A DNA stretch of 64,000 nt from Dryomyza anilis (lineage: Eukaryota; Arthropoda; Insecta; Diptera; Dryomyzidae). Numbering within the stretch: the first letter of the stretch is position 1; each line of letters opens with the position of its first letter. Shown here piece by piece: positions 47,401 to 59,881 of this stretch. Under the pieces are notes generated by a model. That model was given only the letters and a program-made list of their open reading frames with translations. It was not told the origin of the DNA and made no database searches. The stretch covers positions 34,559,963-34,623,962 of the forward strand of contig OX638133.1 of the NCBI GenBank assembly GCA_951804985.1, read 5' to 3'. Both the position numbers and the translations under genes were made by a program.

Positions 47401-49370
47401 TTATTTTTCTTTTTAATAAATTACATTTTAAAAATATAAAAACCTTAGTAAATTCAATATTTAAAAATTGTAATTCATAATATTAAGAGATAAAATTTTG
47501 CAAAGATTTTCATAACTTTTGTTTCTATCGTAGATATTAGAAGTACTTATTTGAATCGTATTTGTGTTTGTTCTATTGTGTACATGAAAAACAAAGATGT
47601 AATTAAAAAATGAATATAATATAGATTGCTCTTTAATGAATGTCAAATATTTCACATTGATTTACAACGGATATAGTTCGTAGTAACGTTGTCTTTAAAG
47701 CACCAAAAAGAGGCAACTGAAAATTTGCCTTTGTTATTTCTTAAATAAGGTAAAGTGGACGAATTTCTAATTGTATATGTTAATATAAATAAAATACCAA
47801 ATTATAACTTACTAAATGCAAAAAATAAAAAAAAACAAAATTGTCGCAGTCGCTGAACCAGTATTCAGCATTCTGCAATACGTTAACCTCAAATAAAGTG
47901 TTGCATGGTTGTTTCCATTTTTCATACCATTATCATAAATTGACGCGCTTTTGCGAATTTATTTCAAGACTTGACAACTGCACAATAACAAAAAAAGCAT
48001 ACATTTTTTTATAAAATTCAATTTGCTGGCTTTTTATTTTTTTATGCAATTTCTTTAACGCACAAACTCTCAAAGGATTTTTTCAAAGTGAAATTATCAC
48101 GAAGCTTATGCCGAGAAAAGCAAGTATGAAAAAAATATAACTTAAGAAAACGCACATTAACCCAAAAGCGCAAAGCAACAAAGTGTTGCGCACTTTGTGG
48201 CAACAACAGTAACTGGCAGAAAGTGAGGCTGATGCCAATATAAATACCCCATTCGGGCAAAATACTGTCACAAAACCTCGACTAGAATAACTCAGCAAAT
48301 GTTTTCAGACATTAGCGTTGACAACAACACAGCAAACAATGTTGTTGCTTCACATAAAACGATCGAAATCAGCAGCTTGATGTCGCTTGATGGTTAAAAG
48401 AAAACTCAACCACTTTTGGGGTTGAGTTTGAGTTCGAGGTCTAAGTGTCTGACTTTCTTAATGGTAACGCGACGTTCTCAAGGTTCATTGCCATCTTTAA
48501 GGCACAACGTTTGGCTTAGGAAAAAAAAACAATCTAGAATGTCACCATCATCAACATAATCATCAGTAGATTATGCAACTACAAATATTTTTCATCTCCA
48601 ACATCTACCGTTGACTCTTGCGTCTCTAGGTAAAATATACTAGAAAGAGGTTTCACCACAACCACTTCCTACTTTTTCCATATATTTTTCAATTTCTTTT
48701 CATTTTTTTCTTTTTGAAATAACTACAACGCATTTTTCTCTTGTCGCTGATAATCGCTTCTGCAATTGATAAGGTGTGAACACTTTTAAAATTTATTTTA
48801 TTTTCAACGTTATCAAGACCGCCCACAAGAGCACCCTCTTTGGCGCATTTTAGCTTAACTCAATTTTACAGTCTATATAAATCGCGTTTGTGTACTTCTT
48901 ATCTAAGATTAAACAGTTTTTTTTCGTTTTGTTGTTTAAATTGCATTTTGGTACACGGAGAGCACTATACACTGCTACCCATTACCTATCCACCAAAAAC
49001 ATATACTTGAAATGCTGCAGAGACCATCTTAGTTACCTCCCCCGTCGCGTCTAAACAAACTTTTTGGTAATTCACGTTTTGTAGTTCGTTGGCATTTTGG
49101 TGGTAGTTCCGTTTTTTAACAACAAAAAAACACCTTTTAAGTTTTTACGTTTAGATCCAAAATCCTCCAGAACACCCAACTATTTATATTGGGGTTGCAA
49201 ACATTGATTTGCTTTGATGTTTGATGAGGTGTATTCGTCAGTTTTTTGATGTTTTTGTTTTTACATTTTTGCTGGCCGTGTTGTAATTTTTCAATTTACA
49301 TTTAAAATGTAATTTAATATATTTCACGGTTTATGCATTTCAAGTAAAAAAAGAATTCGACCAGTTAAAA
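47401..49370. other. Long spacer, no supported gene
   Basis: From about 47870 the base composition is more balanced (GTCGCAGTCGCTGAACCAG, GCGCAAAGCAACAAAGTGTT) and no transposon ends appear. Overlapping minus-strand frames at 48042-48298 have no recognisable domain. Confidence 0.3.
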
Positions 49371-49371
49371 G

Positions 49372-51830
49372 AACTAAAAGAACTTAAATAACTAAAAGAA
49401 CTATAAGAACTGAAAAAACGATAAGATCTAAAAGAACTAAAAGAACTAAAATAACTAAAAGAACTAAAAGAACTAAAAGAACTAAAAAACTAAAATAACT
49501 AAAAGAAATATAAGAACTAAAAGAACTAAAATAACTAAAAGAACTAAAAGAACTAAAAGAACTAAAAGAACTAAAAGAACGAAAAGAACTAAAAGAACAA
49601 AAAGAACTCAAAGAACTAAAAGAACTTAAAGAACTAAAAGAACTAAAAGAACTAAAAGAACCAAAAGAACTAAAAGAACTAAAAGAACTAAAAGAACTAA
49701 AAGAACTAAAAGAACTAAAAGAACTAAAAGAACTAAAAGAACTAAAAGAACTAAAAGAACTAAAAGAACTAAAAGAACTAAAAGAACTAAAAGAACGAAA
49801 AGAACTAAAAGAACTAAAAGAACTAAAAGAACTAAAAGAACTAAAAGAACTAAATGAACTAAAAGAACTAAAAGAACTAAAAGAACTAAAAGAACTAAAA
49901 GAACTAAAAGAACTACAAGAACTAAAAGAACTAAAATAACTAAAAGAACTAAAAGAACTAAAAAAACTAAAATAACTAAAAGAAATATAAGAACTAAAAG
50001 AACTAAAATAACTAAAAGAACTAAAAGAACTAAAAGAACTAAAAGAACTAAAAGAACTAAAAGAACTAAAAGAACTAAAAGAACTAAAAGAACTAAAAGA
50101 ACTAAAAGAACTAAAAGAACTAAAAGAACTAAAAGAACTAAAAGAACTAAAAGAACTACAAGAACTAAAATAACTAAAATAACTAAAAGAACTAAAAGAA
50201 CTAAAAGAACTAAAAGAACTAAAAGAACTAAAAGAACTAAAAGAACTAAAAGAACTAAAAGAACTTAAAGAACTAAAAGAACTAAAAGAACTAAAAGAAC
50301 TAAAAGAACTAAAAGAACTAAAAGAACTAAAAGAACTAAAAGAACTAAAAGAACTAAAAGAACTAAAAGAACTAAAAGAACTAAAAGAACTAAAAGAACT
50401 AAAAGAACTAAAAGAACGAAAAGAACTAAAAGAACTAAAAGAACTAAAAGAACTAAAAGAACTAAAAGAACTAAACGAACTAAAAGAACTAAAAGAACTA
50501 AAAGAACTAAAAGAACTAAAAGAACTAAAAGAACTAAAAGAACTAAAAGAACTACAAGAACTAAAATAACTAAAATAACTAAAAGAACTAAAAGAACTAA
50601 AAGAACTAAAAGAACTAAAAGAACTAAAAGAACTAAAAGAACTAAAAGAACTAAAAGAACTAAAAGAACTAAAAGAACGAAAAGAACTAAAAGAACTAAA
50701 AGAACTAAAAGAACTAAAAGAACTAAAAGAACTAAACGAACTAAAAGAACTAAAAGAACTAAAATAACTAAAAGAACTAAAAGAACTAAAAGAACTAAAA
50801 GAACTAAAAGAACTAAAAGAACTAAAAGAACTAAAAGAACTAAAAGAACTAAAAGAACTAAAAGAACTAAAAGAACTAAAAGAACTAAAAGAACTAAAAG
50901 AACTAAAAGAACTAAAAGAACTAAAAGAACTAAAAGAACTAAAAGAACTAAAAGAACTAAAAGAACTAAAAGAACTAAAAGAACTAAAAGAACTAAAAGA
51001 ACTAAAAGAACTAAAAGAACTAAAAGAACTAAAAGAACTAAAAGAACTAAAAGAACTAAAAGAACTAAAAGAACTAAAAGAACTAAAAGAACTAAAATAA
51101 CTAAAATAACTAAAAGAACTAAAAGAACTAAAAGAACTAAAAGAACTAAAAGAACTAAAAGAACTAAAAGAACTAAAAGAACTAAAATAACTAAAAGAAC
51201 TAAAAGAACTAAAAGAACTAAAAGAACTAAAAGAACTAAAAGAACTAAAAGAACTAAAAGAACTAAAAGAACTAAAAAAAATAAAAGAACTAAAAGAACT
51301 AAAAGAACTTAAAGAACTAAAAGAACTAAAAGAACTAAAAGAACTAAAAGAACTAAAAGAACTAAAAGAACTAAAAGAACTAAAAGAACTAAAAGAACTA
51401 AAAGAACTAAAAGAACTAAAAGAACTAAAAGAACTAAAAGAACTAAAAGAACTAAAAGAACTAAAAGAACTAAAAGAACTAAAAGAACTAAAAGAACTAA
51501 AAGAACTAAAAGAACTAAAAGAACTAAAAGAACTAAAAGAACTAAAAGAACTAAAAGAACTAAAAGAACTAAAAGAACTAAAAAAAATAAAAGAACTAAA
51601 AGAACTAAAAGAACTTAAAGAACTAAAAGAACTAAAAGAACTAAAAGAACTAAAAGAACTAAAAGAACTAAAAGAACTAAAAGAACTAAAAGAACTAAAA
51701 GAACTAAAAGAACTAAAAGAACTAAAAGAACTAAAAGAACTAAAAGAACTAAAAGAACTAAAAGAACTAAAAGAACTAAAAGAACTAAAAGAACTAAAAG
51801 AACTAAAAAAAAATAAATGAACTAAAAGAA
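49372..51830. repeat. 2.45-kb minisatellite of a 9-bp unit (AACTAAAAG)n
   Basis: About 270 copies of AACTAAAAG, with variants AACTAAAAT, AACGAAAAG, AACTTAAAG and AACTACAAG. Because the period is a multiple of three, one minus-strand frame stays open for 837 codons of Ser-Ser-Phe; this is a repeat translation, not a gene. Variant blocks recur at 306, 396 and 477 bp, showing higher-order duplication. Confidence 0.95.
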
Positions 51831-53310
51831 CAAATTTTTTTTTTTTGAAAGTAACCTCTACAAAATAATGTAATATTTGGTAATGTATCCAACCCATAGA
51901 ACCACCGTGAGTGATAAAAAAATTCGAAAAAGTAATAAAAAAATAATAATTTTATCTGCTAAGTATACCACAACTCGGAGCCTCCAGTGTATCGAACCAT
52001 TCTCGAAGTGGCTTCGAGAAAAAAAAATCGATTTCGTTATTATATCGAAACTAATTTTTAATGATTTTTGTATTCAATTGTTTAGATATTTTCTGAAATG
52101 TCTACGAAAAAAAAAATGATCTCGTTGTTATATCGAAAATAATTTTTAAAAATGTTCGTGTTCAGTTGTACCTCCTTCGTCCGCTGAATATAATTTTGAA
52201 TGATATGCAGGTCCGAACAGTTGGAACACCCTTTTGCGTTCAAGTAATGTCAGTGTTCGCCAGAGTTAGGTCAATTTTATTATTATAAAAGCAACGATTT
52301 TCGTTTCTTTATTAATAAATGTTAGAACTACTGATTGCGACTCGTTTCCAATTTTAAAAATAAGGTCACCAGGTGTCCAGTGACCTTTTCTTTATGGCTG
52401 TATTTACTTTTGTTTAAAATAAATAGAGTGGACATAATTTTTTTATACGTTTACGATAATTTCACTTTATTTCCTTAAAAATAAATGTATGAAAATAATG
52501 AGCTATGAATTTTCATTGTTTATTTATTTTTGTTTTTGATGTCAGAAATATTTTCGTTCAGAAAAAAACCAAAAAAATTTAAACACATGCTAAGTTCGTA
52601 GACTCATTTCCGAAAACTATTTTGTTTAAATTGAAATTTAATATGAATATAATATACGACAAATTAATACAGTGTACCCAGTAGGAGCAAATGACACACA
52701 ATAAAATGCAAGGGAAAATGATGATGGTTAGTAAATGTGATACGAAATTAAATTCAATAGAATAAAAAAAAATATTATTGCGATGGTGCCGACAACGACC
52801 ATGAGCGAAGGACATAATATAAACAAAATAGAGAAATAGGTAAATAAATTGTTTTTTAATTTTTCTGTTTTTTTTATTGTCTTTACGGATGACATAAAGC
52901 CCCAATCTGCAGCCAAGAGCTTCTAGAACGCTTCGATTCTGAAATAATTCACGTAACGAGAAACCTTCATTATCTCGGTTCGATATCGGCCGACCGTTTT
53001 GATATGAATTTTCCTATATTATCATTGCGAGAAATGGCATCGATATCGGAAAAATTTTTCGACATTTCGCAACATTTTCGTTGCGATATCGAAACAGTTT
53101 GGTATACTGGTTGTTCTCTACATGAAATAAATAATTTTAAAATACCAATTGACATGTTTATGTTATTAGGATTAAATCAAAATAGTAAACAAAAAGTATT
53201 TACTTTAATTTTAAATAAAAAGTATTTAATTTAAATAAATAAGGTGAATACGAATCGAAAAGTAATTAAATTTATTATTTTTTTTATTTAATTTTATTAC
53301 CTTTTTTTTG
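51831..53310. other. Spacer with a 90-bp duplication
   Basis: A unit containing ATCGA(T)TTCGTTATTATATCG, TAATTTTTAA and GTATTCAATTGT-like sequence is present at about 52014 and again at about 52103. 52362-52387 holds an inverted AAGGTCAC/GTGACCTT. 52925-53110 has repeated CGATATCG. No supported gene. Confidence 0.4.
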
Positions 53311-54900
53311 TCAGTGTAGAACATGAAAAAACACAAATGCAATAAAAACAAAAGCAAAGCAAAAACACAAAATCAAATGCAAGTTTTAAAAACAAAAAAG
53401 CTGTAAAATAAAAACACAAATTAGAAGCAAAAAACAAAACGACAAAAGAAAAAAAATAACACAAAACAAAAGAAAAAAACGAAAACAAAAGGAAAAGCAA
53501 ATATGCAAAAATATAAACGTAATAACAAAAGCAAAAAAACAAAAGCTAAAACGTAAAAAAGCAGCCAAAACACAAAAAGAAAAGTAAAGCAAAGCACAAA
53601 GACGCAAAACAAAAAACGAAAACAAAAAGAAAAGAAAAGCAAATATACAAAAACAGGAACATAAACGCACAAAAACTAAAGCTAAAACTTAACCAGTTGG
53701 GAAGGTTAGATCACATGGGAAATTTTAAAGTAGGTGTAATTATGATAGTTAGGATTATCAAAATTATAGTCGGTCTAAGCCGACTATAAATACCCTACAC
53801 ATATGTGTGGTTACCATTCAAAGTGATATATAGGTCGCCAGGGTATACGAATCCTGAAAATAACTACAAACATTCAATCGCTGAAGAATTTCCATTCATA
53901 TTCCCATATTTACAAATGGGTAGGTGTACCGAATTTCGATTTTTTTTTTGTGAACCACAGGTCTTTTTGCCGGAAAACCTTATTATAATGTATTTGAGCA
54001 TGATATCAATATATATTTGACCAAAAAAGTTTACCTAAGCACGTATACATAAAAATTGATCTTTATATGTACATTTTATATGAGGTATTTGAACATAAGT
54101 GGTCGGATCATAGGTCACAATGGACTGATCTCGCCACATACAGCGTAGGTATATTAGTAATCTAAGTTATAAGTTTCATTTATCTAGCTCTTCAATTTTA
54201 AAAGTTGTAGGGATTTCAACAGACAGACAGACGGACAGACGGACATCGCTAAATCGACTCAGGAGGTCATGCTGATCAAGAAAATATATACTTTTCCATA
54301 CCGGAGATGCTTCCTTCTGGGTGTTACAAACGGCGTACCAAACTGAATATACCCTTTCACTCTTAGTGTAGGGTATAAAAACGCAAAACAAAAAACGAAA
54401 ACAAAAAGAAAAGAAAAGCAAATATACAAAAACAGAAACATAAACGCAATAACAAGAGCACAAAAACTAAAGCTAAAAAGTAAAAAAAGCAGCAATAACA
54501 CAAAAAGAAAAGCAAAGCACAAGGACGCTTAAGGAAAAGAAAAAACGCAAAAACAAGAAGCAAACATATAAATGTAAAGAAATAAATGAAAAAAAAAAGC
54601 AAAAACATAAACATAATCACAAAAATAAATGCATTAACGAAAAAAAAGCATAATCAAAAACACAAAGTCAGTATCAAAAGTAAAAAAAACAAAATCAAAA
54701 GAATAGTAAAAACTAAAGCAAAACAAAAAGAGTAAAACTGATAAATAAAATAATAACAAAAACCAAAACAAGCAAGAGATAAACACATAAATAAAAACAA
54801 AATCAAATCAATAAATAACATAACATAACATAAAAAACAAAATAAAACCACGAAATAAAAAAAACCAAAAGAATAAAAATACTGAAAATAAAATTTAGGA
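53310..54900 (+). repeat. A-rich (AAAACAAAAGC) array interrupted by a mini-me
   Basis: Sequence made mainly of A with C and G (AAAACAAAAACAAAAGCAAA) and almost no T. Longer units recur: AAGCAAATAT(A/G)CAAAAA..ATAAACG occurs near 53497, 53636 and 54416. It resembles, in reverse, the T/G-rich cargo of 37320-39190. No gene. Confidence 0.7.
53693..54377 (+). mobile_element. Mini-me-like element, subfamily B
   Basis: Starts CCAGTTGGGAAGGTTAGATC, has the palindromic GTCGGTCTAAGCCGACTAT, CAACAGACAGACAGACGGAC, core GTCATGCTGATCAAGAAAAT and ends GTGTAGGGTATA. Flanked on both sides by copies of one unit of the A-rich array. Confidence 0.8.
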
Positions 54901-56110
54901 AAATCAAACAATAAATCCAAACATTTCGCCCAGGTACAAAATACTTTTTATAATCATAATCTATAATAATTTATTTATTTAAAATATCTAATTAAATTTT
55001 TTAATAAATGTCCCTGTTTCTAACTTATATCTGTATATTCGATGTGAATATCGTCTGAATTTGCCCATATTTAAAATGAAAATATTCAATATATTAAACC
55101 TCATACTATGATCAGACTGAAAACAAATTCAAACACATTTCCATCAATCCAGCGCGTACTTTATACACGTTGCAATCTAAAACGAAAATCTCGAGATTCC
55201 AGTAAAATTGAATTACATCCGTTTATTAATTTATCAAAACTGACAGACAGTTCAATTGTTTGAGCAGCATTTTGTTGTTCGAACATCCTTATTATCCTGC
55301 TCATCTGATTTTGTGTTATTTTTGTGTGTATTTATTTCACTTTGATGTCAATCAAGTGTGGCTCTGAAGGAGGATGAGGATCCAGAGAGTGTTGTAGTCG
55401 TTGGAGTGGAAATAAAGTGTAAAAATACGCATACATTTAAACACATTGTAAACATTTGGATAGTACCTTTTGAATGTACAGTAAACTCATTTCAAATATG
55501 CACATAGAAACAGAAAAAATCCTTGTAATCCGTGCCAACTGTTAACTAGAGAAATGTGATTGAATGAAAGAAGTGGTTATTATGTCGTCCTTCGCTCTCT
55601 TCATAATCGTGTTAAATGCATTTGTGTGCGTTGATATAACCACTACACATAGACATAAGCACACTAACACATATGAAGGTGGCAGTCTTTATGCGTCTTT
55701 ATGCCATACGTACTGCGTTTGCTCTGCAAAAAAAAAAACATAATTAAAGGACAATGAGTGCCATTGACACTGAATTCAATTTCCAATTATCTTTCAAGTT
55801 TTCTGTATCGGATTTACTGCTTTTTTACGTATAGTATATGTACGAGTATGCAACGTTTTTGCACATTCCTAGAATTAACCCTTTTTGTTGGATTTTGCGT
55901 GGCAGAGAGTTGTCAAACTATACGTTTTTATTATAAATAGATTAGTGTATTTAACATTTAAATTATAAAACCACATTTTAATATGTTTTCAGTATAATAT
56001 CACATTTAAAGAATTTTATTAAAATTTAAAATAATTCATTTTAGTAAAAAATAAAAAAAAAAAATTTCATATTTTTTATTTTTAAATTTATATATCTTTT
56101 TCATTTTTGT
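54900..56110. other. Spacer, no supported gene
   Basis: A+T-rich with a somewhat more balanced part at 55130-55700. No repeat ends and no domain-bearing frame. Confidence 0.3.
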
Positions 56111-56235
56111 AAAAACAAAAGCAATTACACAAAAACAAAAGCATAAAAACAAAAGTAAAACATAAATGCAATGAAACAAAAGCAAAACCAGAAAAACAAA
56201 AACACAAAAGCAAAACACAAAAGCAAAAACAAAAT

Positions 56236-57717
56236 CAACCACACTAAAAATCACCACACTAAAACTCACCACACTAAAATTCACCACACTAAAACTCACC
56301 ACACTAAAATTCACCACACTAAAATTCACCACCCTAAAACTCACTACACTAAAATTCACCATAAAAAAACTCACCACACTAAAACTCACCACACTAAAAC
56401 TCACCACCCCAAAGTTCACCACACTAAAATTCACCACACTAAAATTCACCACACTAAAATTCGCCCACTAAAATTCATCACATTTAAACTAACCACACTA
56501 AAATTCACCGTACTCAAATTCACAACATTAAAATTTAACACACTATAATTAACCACACTAAAACTCACCACACTAAAATTCACCACAATAAAACTCACCA
56601 CATCAAAATTCACCACACCTAAACTCACCACACCGAATCTCGCCACACTAAAACCTATCACACAAAACTTCTACTGTAAAAAACGAGTTGGGAAAGTTAG
56701 GTCCCATGGGTAAGTTCGGTCACATGGGGAGGATTTTTATAGTCGGTCGGGCCCGACTATGGAATACCCTACACCTTTGGTGGAGATATTAATGAGGAAT
56801 ATTTAATTGTATAGCTTAATTTTTAATTATGCTGAACCTCCCCACCCTCAGAATATTATTCATATATCAGAAATTTACGTCTTATATCCCCATAAATTAA
56901 AAAATGTATATAAAGTATAAAAAACTAAAAAAAAATTTGAAAAATATAATTGGGCGGACCACGCTTATATTTAAAATTTTGAAAGGCTAATATTTCATAG
57001 ATTTGATTTTAATAATTTACGGATCAAATTTCCACTATGAAAACCCGGGAAATAATGAAAAAAAAAGTGGGAGGATCACGCCCATTTTTGGACCACATAT
57101 TTTTAGGTAAATTCTAACAATACGTTTTAAATTTTATAACTATACCTTGAATACTTTTCGAAATATTAGTTTCGAAAGAGTTATATAAAAGTGACTTGTA
57201 TGGGAGGTGGGCGTGGCCGTTGACCGATTTTGATCATTTTCAAACTCAGTTCCTACTTTTAGCTAAAATATATTGAGACGAAATTTCATCGCATTCTGAT
57301 CAGTATTTCTCAAGTTATTCTGTATTCGGACAGCAAGACGGACAGACAGACAGACAGACTTTTCCATACCGGACACTCCTCCTAAGGGGCGTTACAATAT
57401 ATGCACAAAGTTAATATACCCTGTACCTCATAGGTGTAGGGTATAACTAAACGGGGCAGAATTCTACGGAAATGAAATCTACTGGGATGAATTCTACGGG
57501 GAAGCACAGTCTGAGAAAGAATTGTCTATGAGAAAAGTTGTTTTAGCAGAGAATTAGTTTTGTTTTGGTTACTACATTCGGAAAACCAATAAAAACCGTC
57601 CACAGCGAAGCACGGGTCCCTGATATAAATAATAAAAATATTTTTTATATTAATAAAATTACTCCATATCCTTGCATTGACAAAATCTTTGCACGAGTCG
57701 TGCGCGGGTCCAGCTAG
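56236..57717 (+). mobile_element. Helitron-like element with CACCACACTAAAATT minisatellite and nested mini-me
   Basis: The 5' part is a 15-bp minisatellite CACCACACTAAAA(C/T)T (56236-56660), as in 24430. A mini-me (56684-57445) interrupts it. The 3' end is canonical: palindrome GCACGAGTCGTGC (57691-57703), ten bases, then CTAG|T (57714-57717). The A|TC start is not found; an A-rich tract (56110-56240) precedes the minisatellite. Confidence 0.7.
56684..57445 (+). mobile_element. Mini-me-like element, subfamily A, core deleted
   Basis: Close copy of 27047-27860 from CGAGTTGGGAAAGTTAGGTC to GTGTAGGGTATA, but the stretch with TGATGCTGATCAAGAATATA is missing, so GACAGACAGACAGACT runs directly into TTTTCCATACCGG. 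Confidence 0.8.
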
Positions 57718-58130
57718 TTCTATATAACTTCCTAATGCTGAGTTTGACTGCATACTTAGTTTTATTTTTATATTATGTAACTTTTTTGAGAATATTAGAA
57801 AGCCGTTCAGAATAATTAAATATAGTTCTTTGGAATAATAGTTTTACAAAAAAACCTAAATCGCAATTTTTCTTTTTATTGTCTAGGCTAATTTCAATAT
57901 TAAATACTAATGAATGCTAATATTCCAAAAAGTTTTCAGGATAATTGGATCTGAATTCGAAAAATTCTGATTTTTTTAGATTTTTTTTTTAATTTAGGAT
58001 TTAAAAATGAACATACAAATTATTTTTGATTTTTTAGAGCATAGTCCAAACTAACTATCAAAATTACTAATTTTTTTCTAACTTATCCTCTTTTTAAAAT
58101 ATGCTCTAAGATTTTAATTTTAATGCTCAT
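57718..58130. other. A+T-rich spacer
   Basis: No gene or repeat end recognised. Confidence 0.3.
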
Positions 58131-58323
58131 TTATACATTGGAGTTTCATTGATCTAGCTCTTCTAGTTTTTCTGTAATCGTAGAGAGACGGACGTTGACA
58201 ACAGACAGACGGACATCATTAAATTGACTCAGGAAGTCATGCTTATCAAGAAATGCTTCCTTCTATATGTTACAAACGGCATACCAAACTCAATATACCC
58301 TTTCACTCTTAGTGTAGGGTATA
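58130..58323 (+). mobile_element. Mini-me-like element, subfamily B, 5'-truncated
   Basis: Only the last 190 bp remains: ACAGACAGACGGACATCATT, GGAAGTCATGCTTATCAAGA, and CTTAGTGTAGGGTATA. The (TA)n part is reduced. Confidence 0.7.
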
Positions 58324-59880
58324 CAAATACTAATGCCCATAATCTGAAAATATCTTTATTTTATATCTAAATTATTGAAATTACATTGAAATTATGTATG
58401 GAACGTCCATGATAAAAATTTGTTCTCGTTTTGTGGAGTAGTATTATATTTCCGTTTTTCTACCAGATTGTTGTAATCTTTGTTATAATAAAGGTGTTTA
58501 TGTCTACTTAGCCTTTGAATAATTATTTATTGGAATCACGATATTGACCAAAATATTTATGTTGAATAGACCAATTATAAACTTTGGAAATTGGAAATTT
58601 AAATTAAAAATTTCAAGTGTTCAAAATTTCTTAATTAATACTTTATTATTATATCTAATTCATTTGTCATACCGACGAATTGTTTATATATATAGTATAA
58701 AATATCATGAACAATATTTGTATTGATCTGGCAACTCGGCTGACTCGACTCTCCAGTAAATTGCTTAGCATCCACTTGTGCGAAATCGGTTTAAATGCAT
58801 TCAAATGCCTCACTTTGGGCATATTTAAAACACGTGGCCAGCGCCAATAAAACCTGGTTCACTGATTACTCGCACCACGCCCGAAAACACCTGACAGCTC
58901 AAGAACCATCGCAGCACCTCATACACAGTACACAGCATAGTTGGTGGTGCGTTTTTTGCATTCAAGCACAGAGATAAAATTTAATGAAATGTCAATGAAA
59001 TGCCCTGGCTCAAGGGTTGTAGAAAGGATCCAATTTCCTTTGTGTAATTAACACAGACATGTATGTGTGTGTGTGTGCGTGGCATGTGAGTTGATATGTA
59101 TGCGTGCCTTTGCGTATAGAGCTGCTTTTTACAGAATCAATCAATGGTTGAGTTTTTCTTTTTCTTTTTTTTTTTGACTATTTGCTCCCACATGTTTATC
59201 TTCTGTAAAATGCGCTTTTCTTCGAACCTTTAACTGACAACGCCTGCACTTTTTTATACTATTTACCACTTTTTATTGCCTGCTTTTAATTGAATTGTAG
59301 CTGTTGCAACAAACAAGCCGCAAAAATCGCTTTGATAGCAGAAGCCGTTATCAATTTGCGTTTTTCTATTCGTCGATAAACCGTGAATTCAGAAAAATTC
59401 ACAAACGCAATCCCATTTTTTTTTTGTTCTTTCGAACCCCGCGACAAACGCTGCCGCTGATTCACTGCAAATCGCACCACATCCTTCATACATTCGCTCG
59501 TTCATTCATTCATTTATTCATTCATTCGTTTTGTATTTGCGGTCTTTTGTGCAATTGACGTGTTGATAATTACCAATTCCTGGTACTATTTCTGCTTCTG
59601 TTGCAGGACCTTTGCAACCCTTTCGACTAGCACCAGTATTTTTGCATTGTTCCATGCATGTGCTCACGTTTTATTTTCATTTGCCAGAACTGGAAAATTT
59701 ATACTATTTGTGTATTACAACCGCATAATCTATGTAAAAATTACAGGCCTCCACGCACAGCCAAACGCTGTGTTTTGGGCGATAAGAAACTGAACATTCT
59801 GTGTATAGAATAAACTAGTTGTGGTGGAAAAATTCTAAAAATGGGGCAACCCAAATTCAAGCAATTTTGTTTAAAGTCGT
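58324..59880. other. Spacer with a G+C-richer part, no supported gene
   Basis: 58720-59800 is more balanced in composition (CCTGACAGCTCAAGAACCAT, GACAAACGCTGCCGCTGATT) and free of transposon ends, with a TTCATTCATTCATTTATTCA run at about 59497-59530. Short frames have no recognisable domain. Confidence 0.3.
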
Positions 59881-59881
59881 A

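Noticed and set aside
48042..48298. Two overlapping minus-strand frames with hydrophobic stretches
   Set aside because: They overlap each other in different frames, lack domains and have no supporting splice or promoter signals.
49384..51897. 837-codon minus-strand open frame of Ser-Ser-Phe repeats
   Set aside because: It is the translation of a 9-bp minisatellite; a period divisible by three keeps a frame open. No signal, domain or promoter.
53297..54920. Minus-strand Phe/Leu/Cys-rich frames resembling membrane proteins
   Set aside because: Reverse translation of the A-rich array and the mini-me within it; overlapping frames and no domain.
56171..56661. His/Thr-rich and Val/Ser-rich frames
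   Set aside because: Translations of the CACCACACTAAAATT minisatellite in a Helitron; the same kind of frames occur at 24253-24725.
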